From a bacterium (GTDB lineage Bacteria > Pseudomonadota > Gammaproteobacteria > Burkholderiales > Burkholderiaceae_C): a stretch of 8,919 nt of DNA. The notes beneath the pieces are model-generated. The model ran no database searches. It saw only the letters and a list, made by a program, of their open reading frames with translations, and had not been told where the DNA came from. Below are positions 1-4,624 of this stretch, one piece after another. Both the position numbers and the translations under genes were made by a program. Each line of letters begins with the position of its first letter. Positions within the stretch are counted from its first letter, which is position 1. Where the stretch lies: contig JAVBYK010000107.1 in assembly GCA_030824095.1 (NCBI GenBank), forward strand, positions 1 through 8,919, in the 5' to 3' direction.

Positions 1-173
1 GCAGCCCACTTGGTGATGAAAAGCGTGGCCACCACAAAGGTGGCAAACATGCCGATGGCAACCCAGTTGGTGGGTTGCTTGTCCACCTGGCCCAGGTCGG
101 CGCCAGCGGCTTGTGCAGCAGCAGCCGCGAGCAGCGCGCTCAGCGCGATGAAAAATTGCAGTCCGACCTTCAT
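1..173 (-). CDS. actP: Cation/acetate symporter (ActP type, sodium:solute symporter family), N-terminal part
   Basis: The first 57 codons of a gene that leaves the window at base 1 are visible. The start ATG (173-171) overlaps the TGA of the upstream DUF485 gene in an ATGA, which fits translational coupling. The protein opens with a Sec-type signal peptide: MKVGLQFF, a hydrophobic Ala/Leu stretch, and AQAAGA with likely cleavage around residues 21-25. A short polar stretch (DLGQVDKQPTNW) follows, then the first membrane helix (residues about 38-55, ending FITKWA). A cleaved leader followed by helices is characteristic of ActP-like members of the solute:sodium symporter family, which import acetate and other short carboxylates at the inner membrane. 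The pairing with a DUF485 gene directly upstream is the standard actP arrangement (yjcH-actP in E. coli) and is the main reason for the call. No transport-core motif is visible because the gene is cut, so a related sodium:solute symporter with another substrate remains possible. Confidence 0.82.
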   Translation of the reverse strand, partial: MKVGLQFFIALSALLAAAAAQAAGADLGQVDKQPTNWVAIGMFATFVVATLFITKWA

Positions 174-478
174 TTGGAAGCTTCCTTCAGGATTTCAGCA
201 GTCAGACGGTCGTATTCGCCATTGGCGCGACGGACATAAATACCTGTAATGACGATGGTGAAAACGATGACAAACAGCCCGATGGGAATACCCAACGAGG
301 TGACACCGGCGCCAATGGGCTGTGCCAGGAAAGGCTTGTTGAACGCGATCAACGCGATGTAGCCGTAGTACACCACCATCATGATGATGGTGAGCAGCCA
401 GCCAAACGTGTTGCGCTTCCTGCGCAGCTCATGGTATTTCGGATTGGCCTCGATCTTGGCCACGATGGGGTCGCTCAT
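170..478 (-). CDS. DUF485 family inner-membrane protein (YjcH-like)
   Basis: This is a 102-residue protein with two predicted membrane helices, at about residues 25-46 and 62-82. Before the first helix it has the family's YHELRRKRNTFGW pattern, and after the second helix it has YVRRANGEYDRLTAEIL. Both are typical of DUF485 (PF04341), and the length is normal for that family. The ATG at 478 was chosen because an AGGAG (483-487 on the plus strand, read in reverse) sits four bases upstream. A longer frame back to 547 adds a non-conserved leader and lacks this site. The stop overlaps the ActP start by four bases, so the two genes form an operon. DUF485 proteins are thought to be small partners of ActP-type symporters; their exact role is not settled. 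Confidence 0.93.
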   Translation of the reverse strand: MSDPIVAKIEANPKYHELRRKRNTFGWLLTIIMMVVYYGYIALIAFNKPFLAQPIGAGVTSLGIPIGLFVIVFTIVITGIYVRRANGEYDRLTAEILKEASK

Positions 479-507
479 GTCTCTCCTTTTGCAGTGGAAT
501 TCAGCTT

Positions 508-527
508 CGGTAACAGCCGGTAACGGC
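508..527. repeat. Tandem 10-bp direct repeat upstream of DUF485
   Basis: CGGTAACAGC (508-517) is followed directly by CGGTAACGGC (518-527), matching at 9 of 10 positions. It lies 30-50 bases upstream of the DUF485 start, on the promoter or 5' leader side of the actP operon. The one-helical-turn period is what a tandem protein-binding site would show. No known regulator is recognised. Confidence 0.5.
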
Positions 528-591
528 TGCTGCTGGGGCGCGATCATGTGCGTGGGGTCTGACGAAGTCCTTACGCATCACTCGGAAATAC

Positions 592-604
592 AGGGACTTT
601 CCCT
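592..604. repeat. Short inverted repeat AGGGA-CTT-TCCCT
   Basis: Five-base perfect arms (592-596 and 600-604) flank a three-base centre inside the divergent region. It could be an operator half or chance; there is no T-tract, so it is not a terminator. Confidence 0.35.
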
Positions 605-640
605 TAAGCGTTTTCCAGAGGCGCGGTGTTGGAAACAGCG

Positions 641-661
641 ATTTTTCTCACGATGAAAAAT
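641..661. repeat. AT-rich inverted repeat, 7-bp arms
   Basis: ATTTTTC (641-647) and GAAAAAT (655-661) are perfect inverted copies separated by TCACGAT. The right arm runs into a further palindrome AAAATTTT (657-664). It lies near the middle of the divergent region, so it could be an operator acting on both sides, or a bendable AT-rich element. A terminator role is unlikely because no gene ends just upstream on either strand. Confidence 0.45.
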
Positions 662-699
662 TTTGTCTGCGGGTTAGTACTGAATGAGTAAGTCTGTGT

Positions 700-750
700 T
701 CAGTTAGCCGTCAGTTGCTGTTGGGACGGTGTCAGAACTAGGTCAGAACT
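700..750 (+). promoter_or_regulatory. Helically phased TCAG-headed repeats upstream of the MFS gene
   Basis: TCAGTT occurs at 700-705 and 711-716, and TCAGAACT at 732-739 and 743-750. The start-to-start distances are 11, 21 and 11 bases, which keeps all four sites on about the same face of the helix. The second pair is a longer match: GTCAGAACT at 731-739 and 742-750. An ACTGAA (679-684) forms an inverted match to the TTCAGT at 699-704. The array ends about 67 bases before the MFS start, a normal place for activator sites. The binding protein is unknown. Confidence 0.45.
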
Positions 751-817
751 GGCTTCCATAGTCCGTCCACCCAGCCGTCTCGGTTGGTCGTAAATATTTA
801 AATTTGGAGACAAGACT

Positions 818-2488
818 ATGAGAAGCGCAACAACTGCTGCTGTCGCCGCTCGGCCGATGTCGGCGGAAGAGAAGAAAGTCATCTTCGCTTCCTCGCTGGG
901 TACCGTGTTTGAGTGGTATGACTTTTATCTGTACGGCTCGTTGGCAGCCATCATTGCCAAGCAGTTCTTCAGCGGACTGGACGAAGGCTCCGCCTTCATC
1001 TTCGCGCTGCTGGCGTTTGCTGCCGGTTTCATCGTGCGCCCCTTCGGCGCGCTGGTGTTCGGCCGCCTGGGTGACATGATCGGTCGCAAGTACACCTTCC
1101 TGGTGACCATTCTGATCATGGGTCTGTCGACCTTCATCGTGGGTATCCTGCCCAACTACGCCACCATCGGCGTAGCCGCTCCCGTGATCCTGATCGCACT
1201 GCGCATGCTGCAAGGCCTGGCGCTGGGCGGTGAGTACGGCGGTGCAGCCACTTATGTGGCCGAGCACGCACCGCAAGGCAAGCGCGGCGCCTACACCTCG
1301 TGGATCCAGACAACAGCCACCCTGGGCCTGTTCCTGTCCCTGATGGTGATTCTGGGTACCCGCACCATGATCGGCGAAGCAGCGTTTGCTGACTGGGGCT
1401 GGCGTGTTCCGTTCATCGTGTCCATCCTGCTGTTGGCCGTGTCGGTCTACATCCGTTTGAGCATGAATGAGTCGCCCGCCTTCACCAAGATGAAGGCCGA
1501 AGGCAAGACTTCCAAGGCACCCCTGTCCGAGTCCTTCGGCCAGTGGAAGAACCTGAAGATCGTGATTCTGGCCCTAGTTGGCCTGACCGCTGGTCAAGCC
1601 GTGGTCTGGTACTCCGGCCAGTTCTATGCCCTGTTTTTCCTGACCCAAGCCCTGAAGGTGGACGGCGCGACCGCCAACATCATGGTTGCGATCTCTCTGA
1701 TCATCGGCACACCGTTCTTCATCGTGTTTGGTGCCTGGTCCGACAAGATTGGCCGCAAGCCCATCATCATGGCCGGCTGCCTGTTGGCTGTGGTGACTTA
1801 CTTCCCCGTGTTCACCGCGCTGACCAAGGCCGCCAACCCGGACCTGGCTGCTGCACAAGCTGCCAACAAGGTCGTGGTGCATGCCAACCCCGCCGAGTGC
1901 TCGTTCCAGTTCAACCCCACCGGTACGGTCAAGTTCACCAGTTCGTGCGACATCGCCAAGCAGGCCCTGGCCGGCTCGTCCGTGAGCTATGACAACGCTG
2001 TGGCACCTGCTGGTGCAACCGCCACCATCACCGTGGGCACCACCGTGATCCAGGGCTACACCGTCAAGGGTCTGTCCAAGGAAGATGCTGCTGCCAAGGC
2101 TGCTGAATTCAAGAAGGGTCTGGCTGATGCGTTGAAGGCTGCTGGCTATCCCGCCAAGGCTGACATGGCCAAGTTCGACAAGGTGACCGTGATCGCCATC
2201 CTGACCTACCTGGTGATTCTGGTGACCATGGTGTACGGCCCCATTGCTGCCATGCTGGTTGAAATGTTCCCCACCCGCATCCGCTACACCTCCATGAGCC
2301 TGCCCTACCACATTGGTAACGGCTGGTTTGGTGGTCTGCTGCCCACCACGGCGTTTGCCATCGTGGCACAGACGGGTAACATGTACAACGGCTTGTGGTA
2401 TCCCATCATTGTGGCCGGCATGACCTTTGTGATCGGCATGCTGTTCGTCAAGGAAACCAAGGACGTGGATATCTACGCCAACGATTGA
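818..2488 (+). CDS. MFS transporter, metabolite:H+ symporter (MHS) family, with a large extra loop
   Basis: This is a 556-residue inner-membrane transporter, probably a proton symporter for a small organic acid or compatible solute; the substrate cannot be read from the sequence. The MHS signature LGTVFEWYDFYLYGSLA is at residues 27-43. MFS motif A, GRLGDMIGRK, is at 82-91, and its second copy, GAWSDKIGRK, is at 305-314. The family motif around RMLQGLALGGEYGGA is at 129-143, and EMFPTRIRYTSMSLPYHIGNGW, split by the usual helix break, is at 482-503. Twelve helices are expected. MHS proteins are usually nearer 430-450 residues. The extra length lies at residues about 337-455, between the predicted ninth and tenth helices, which places it in the periplasm. 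That insert is Ala/Lys-rich with one Cys pair (C361, C377). The ATG at 818 has GGAGA at 806-810. The gene faces away from DUF485-actP and shares its control region, suggesting joint use in carboxylate uptake. A strong terminator follows. Confidence 0.93.
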   Translation: MRSATTAAVAARPMSAEEKKVIFASSLGTVFEWYDFYLYGSLAAIIAKQFFSGLDEGSAFIFALLAFAAGFIVRPFGALVFGRLGDMIGRKYTFLVTILIMGLSTFIVGILPNYATIGVAAPVILIALRMLQGLALGGEYGGAATYVAEHAPQGKRGAYTSWIQTTATLGLFLSLMVILGTRTMIGEAAFADWGWRVPFIVSILLLAVSVYIRLSMNESPAFTKMKAEGKTSKAPLSESFGQWKNLKIVILALVGLTAGQAVVWYSGQFYALFFLTQALKVDGATANIMVAISLIIGTPFFIVFGAWSDKIGRKPIIMAGCLLAVVTYFPVFTALTKAANPDLAAAQAANKVVVHANPAECSFQFNPTGTVKFTSSCDIAKQALAGSSVSYDNAVAPAGATATITVGTTVIQGYTVKGLSKEDAAAKAAEFKKGLADALKAAGYPAKADMAKFDKVTVIAILTYLVILVTMVYGPIAAMLVEMFPTRIRYTSMSLPYHIGNGWFGGLLPTTAFAIVAQTGNMYNGLWYPIIVAGMTFVIGMLFVKETKDVDIYAND

Positions 2489-2506
2489 TGGCCTGAGTGA
2501 GTTGAC

Positions 2507-2542
2507 GACCCCGGGCCATGGTGGTTCCGGGGTCTTTTTTTT
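2507..2542 (+). terminator. Rho-independent terminator of the MFS gene
   Basis: GACCCCGG (2507-2514) pairs perfectly with CCGGGGTC (2527-2534) across a 12-base loop and is followed by eight T residues (2535-2542). It begins 18 bases after the MFS stop codon. The next gene's Shine-Dalgarno sequence starts immediately after the T-tract. Confidence 0.93.
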
Positions 2543-2554
2543 AGGAAAATGAGT

Positions 2555-2764
2555 ATGTGGAAAATTGTTGTCGGATTTGCAGTGTTTGCCGGTTTGGCGT
2601 TGTTCATTCTGAGCAAGGGCGGCGATATTGACATGGGTGGCGAGAAGCATGGCGCCGAAGCCACGCACGCAGCCCCGGCTGAAGCCGCGTCGGCAGCCGC
2701 CAGTGCAACACCTGCAGCTGCTGCCTCCGCTGCATCGGCACCGGCTTCCGGCGCTAGCAAGTAA
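2555..2764 (+). CDS. Small single-pass membrane protein with an Ala-rich tail, function unknown
   Basis: This is a 69-residue protein. It has one hydrophobic segment near the N-terminus (about residues 3-19, IVVGFAVFAGLALFILS), then a short acidic and glycine-rich stretch (KGGDIDMGGEKHG), then a tail built almost only of Ala, Ser, Pro and Thr. It is probably anchored in the inner membrane, with the disordered tail on one side. I start it at the second ATG (2555) because AGGA at 2543-2546 is 8 bases away. The first ATG (2549, adding Met-Ser) is only two bases from AGGA and is less likely, though possible. The strong MFS terminator sits directly upstream, so expression needs read-through or a promoter inside the end of the MFS gene. 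No family is recognised. The leading segment could also be read as an uncleaved signal peptide. Confidence 0.72.
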   Translation: MWKIVVGFAVFAGLALFILSKGGDIDMGGEKHGAEATHAAPAEAASAAASATPAAAASAASAPASGASK

Positions 2765-2767
2765 GGG

Positions 2768-2796
2768 TTTTCCAGAGGGTGATCGCCCTCTATGAT
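2768..2796 (+). promoter_or_regulatory. Hairpin with adjoining -10-like box between the two small genes
   Basis: AGAGGG (2774-2779) and CCCTCT (2786-2791) form a 6-bp stem with a TGATCG loop, ten bases after the small gene's stop. There is no T-tract, so it is at best a weak terminator or an mRNA-stabilising hairpin. TATGAT at 2791-2796 matches a sigma-70 -10 box at five of six positions. The sequence 17 bases upstream (TTTTCC, 2768-2773) is a poor -35. It could start a transcript for the gene at 2848. Confidence 0.3.
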
Positions 2797-2847
2797 CCGG
2801 ACGGCGCGTGGTACAACTAGGCGCTGACCCCAGAGCAAGGTGCATCC

Positions 2848-3324
2848 ATGAAACTCATCAAAACAGAGACTGGCCAACAGGCTTTCAAGGCGCGTTCGCC
2901 TCTGTTTTCTGCGCGCCAACGCACGGCCTTCATCATGTTTGACGGCCACAAGTCGGTCGAACAGGTGCTGGCCGCCGCCACCGGTCTGGGGCTGACCCCG
3001 GAAGACGTGGAGCATATGGTGGCCCATGAGTTTCTGGCACCCGCACCCGGCGAAACCTTCCTGGCGCAGGCCCATGCGGTGCAGGCCGCAGCCGAGCAGA
3101 CCGTTGCCGATTCCTTCAAGGCGCACTCTGCCCAGGACCGTTACAAAGAAGCCAAGCCCCTGGCCACCAAGCTGACTGCTGCCCTGGGGCTGCGGGGCTT
3201 TCGCCTGAACCTGGCCGTGGAGTCCGCTGGCGGCTATGAGGAGTTGCTGGCGCTGTTGCCAAAGATCAAGGATGCCGCCGGTGCCAAGGCCTGCGCGGAT
3301 CTGGAGCGGACCCTGACGCAGTAA
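2848..3324 (+). CDS. Hypothetical protein with a possible winged-helix-like N-terminal domain
   Basis: This is a 158-residue soluble protein with no signal peptide or membrane helix. The N-terminal part (residues about 1-68) contains RSPLFSARQRTAFIMFDGHKS, then EQVLAAATGLGLTPEDVEHMV and EFLAP. This layout resembles short helical regulatory domains of Burkholderiales proteins, in which a DGxxS turn is followed by two helices and a 'hydrophobic-leucine-end' strand. The assignment is pattern-based and weak. A helical linker follows (about 70-105). A C-terminal segment (about 110-158) has RGFRLNLAVESAGGYEELLALLPKI and a single Cys. The start at 2848 has AAGG at 2837-2840. The gene ends 17 bases before the convergent binding-protein gene, with no visible terminator. 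The function is unknown. Confidence 0.82.
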   Translation: MKLIKTETGQQAFKARSPLFSARQRTAFIMFDGHKSVEQVLAAATGLGLTPEDVEHMVAHEFLAPAPGETFLAQAHAVQAAAEQTVADSFKAHSAQDRYKEAKPLATKLTAALGLRGFRLNLAVESAGGYEELLALLPKIKDAAGAKACADLERTLTQ

Positions 3325-3341
3325 GGGCGCCTCTACGCTAT

Positions 3342-4457
3342 TTATCGTCTGAATTTGCCATCGCTGCCGATGATGGACAGTTCGGCAAAGTCCAGCCCGC
3401 TGTGATCCGTGGCGCTGTAGCTCACATCCAGTCCCCCCAAATCAAACTTCTGCATGCCCTCCAGTGCATCGCGCAAGCCAGCCGGCGTGGGCTTGGGGCC
3501 AGCACGGCGCAGACCTTCCACCAGCACCTTGGCGGCGGCAAAGCCCTCCATCATGGCGGGTGACACACCGGCCATGCCCTTGGCCTTGGCCAGTTCCTGG
3601 GCTTCCTTGATCAGCCGGTAGGTCATGGCACGCTCGTTGGGAAACACCTGGGTCACCACGACCCCGCGCGCGTGCTCGCCCAGCAGCTTGATGAAACCTT
3701 CCGACGCATTGTTGGACAGGGTCACCACCTGGGCGCTGGAGCCGGCGGCGCGCAGCGCCTTGACGCCGTTGGCCACCGTGGCCGACGCGCCGATGTAGAT
3801 CACCGCCTGCGCCTCGCTGTGCACCACCTGCGTGGCCAGTGCCGCAAAGTCGGCCTTGTCGCGCGGAAACTTCTGCAGCAACACGGGTTTCAGGCTGGCG
3901 GCGGCAAAACCCTTCTCGGCGCCCGCTGCGGAATCAGCCCCAAAGGAGTCGTCGGTCTGCAGCACGGCAATGCGGGTCATGCCCAGGCTCACCAGATGCC
4001 CCACCGCCTTGATCGCCTCACGCTGGTAAGGGGCGCGTACGTTGAACACCCAGGGGTTGACCGGCTCATGCAGCGCCATCGCGCCGGTGCTGGGGCCTAC
4101 CAGCGGCACGCGGTGTTCCGCCAGCAGCGGCAACAACGCCTGGGCGTGGGGCGTGCCCCGGTTCAGGAATAGCGCCAGGACATGTTGCTGGGTGATCAGG
4201 TTGCGCGCCGCTTCCACGGTCTTGGCGGGGTCGAACTGGTCGTCCACGGAAATCAGCTCAATGGACTGGCCGTGCACGCCGCCGCGCCGGTTGACGGCAT
4301 CCAGATAGAGACTGGCGCCGTCGGTGTTTTCCTTCACGCCGGCGGCCACCGATCCGGTGAACCCCGAGGGCTGTCCGATGCGCAACTGGGCCAGGGCTGG
4401 CTGGGTTGCCATCAGGACCATGAGCCATGCGGCGCAGAGCGGTTGGGCCAGTTTCAT
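3342..4457 (-). CDS. ABC transporter substrate-binding protein, branched-chain amino acid (LivJ/Peripla_BP_6) type
   Basis: This is a 371-residue periplasmic protein that captures a small ligand for an ABC importer. A Sec signal peptide covers residues 1-23 (MKLAQPLCAAWLMVLMA...ALA, cleavage before Gln24). Type I periplasmic-binding fold landmarks follow: LRIGQPSGFTGS at 25-36, GASLYLDAVNRRGGVHGQ at 47-64, and LISVDDQFDPAKTVEAARNLI at 68-88. PLVGPSTGA is at 118-126, and the second-lobe start TRIAVLQTDDSFG is at 161-173. SNNASEGF at 248-255 lies in the expected ligand-side region. The length is normal for the family. The ATG at 4457 was chosen because GGAG (4465-4468, read in reverse) lies 7 bases upstream and the signal peptide begins there; a longer frame to 4529 has neither. 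No permease or ATPase gene is next to it, so it is an orphan within this window. The ligand cannot be deduced; relatives bind Leu/Ile/Val, amides, urea or aromatic acids. Confidence 0.92.
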   Translation of the reverse strand: MKLAQPLCAAWLMVLMATQPALAQLRIGQPSGFTGSVAAGVKENTDGASLYLDAVNRRGGVHGQSIELISVDDQFDPAKTVEAARNLITQQHVLALFLNRGTPHAQALLPLLAEHRVPLVGPSTGAMALHEPVNPWVFNVRAPYQREAIKAVGHLVSLGMTRIAVLQTDDSFGADSAAGAEKGFAAASLKPVLLQKFPRDKADFAALATQVVHSEAQAVIYIGASATVANGVKALRAAGSSAQVVTLSNNASEGFIKLLGEHARGVVVTQVFPNERAMTYRLIKEAQELAKAKGMAGVSPAMMEGFAAAKVLVEGLRRAGPKPTPAGLRDALEGMQKFDLGGLDVSYSATDHSGLDFAELSIIGSDGKFRR

Positions 4458-4624
4458 GGGAATTCTCCGGGTTGTTGGGTGAGCGATTGTGCGAACCCGC
4501 GCGCCCCAGCGCCAGTTGTGGACTTCCACATGCGGGTTTGCCCTTGACTACCCATAACCCCGCTGCGTGTGCTGTCGGGGTAAATCCCTAGAATGATTGG
4601 CCTCATTTCAAAAAGCACCGCACC
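4458..4624. promoter_or_regulatory. Divergent intergenic region of the binding-protein gene and uvrA
   Basis: These 167 bases separate two divergent starts. An inverted repeat, ACCCCG (4557-4562) and CGGGGT (4576-4581) with a 13-base spacer, lies just upstream of TAGAAT (4589-4594), which matches a sigma-70 -10 box at five of six positions and is followed by uvrA 31 bases later. TTGACT at 4544-4549 resembles a -35 box but is 39 bases from TAGAAT, too far to pair with it. I found no SOS (LexA) operator: CTGT at 4572 has no ACAG partner at the required distance. No Shine-Dalgarno sequence precedes uvrA. No clear promoter was seen for the minus-strand gene. Confidence 0.5.

Larger units (their letters stand above)
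479..817. promoter_or_regulatory. Divergent control region between DUF485-actP and the MFS gene
   Basis: These 339 bases contain no convincing gene and must hold the promoters for both flanking units. They carry several short repeats, listed separately: a tandem 10-bp repeat at 508-527, a small dyad at 592-604, a 7-bp AT-rich dyad at 641-661, and four phased half-sites at 700-750. I did not find a good sigma-70 promoter for either gene. For the MFS gene the best -10 candidate is CATAGT at 757-762, with no recognisable -35, which would fit activator dependence. A perfect 10-bp palindrome TAAATATTTA lies at 791-800, just before the MFS ribosome-binding site. No sigma-54 -24/-12 element was seen on either strand. 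The elements are seen in the sequence; a regulatory role is inferred. Confidence 0.6.

Noticed and set aside
593..602. GGGACTTTCC, identical to a eukaryotic NF-kappaB site
   Set aside because: It is a coincidence in bacterial DNA; only the small dyad it belongs to was kept.
381..656. Plus-strand 91-codon frame across the DUF485 start and the divergent region
   Set aside because: There is no ribosome-binding site and no family resemblance, and it overlaps the conserved DUF485 coding region antisense.
1574..2845. Minus-strand open frame of about 420 codons opposite the MFS gene, terminator and small gene
   Set aside because: It runs straight through the terminator hairpin and the coding end of the MFS gene, with a low-complexity His/Gly/Gln-rich product. 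It is a shadow frame.
4572..4587. Possible LexA box at the CTGT before uvrA
   Set aside because: The partner half-site is AATC-like rather than ACAG at the required N8 spacing, so it does not fit an SOS operator.
4544..4594. TTGACT and TAGAAT as a promoter pair for uvrA
   Set aside because: The spacer is 39 bases, far outside the 16-18 range; they cannot form one sigma-70 promoter.
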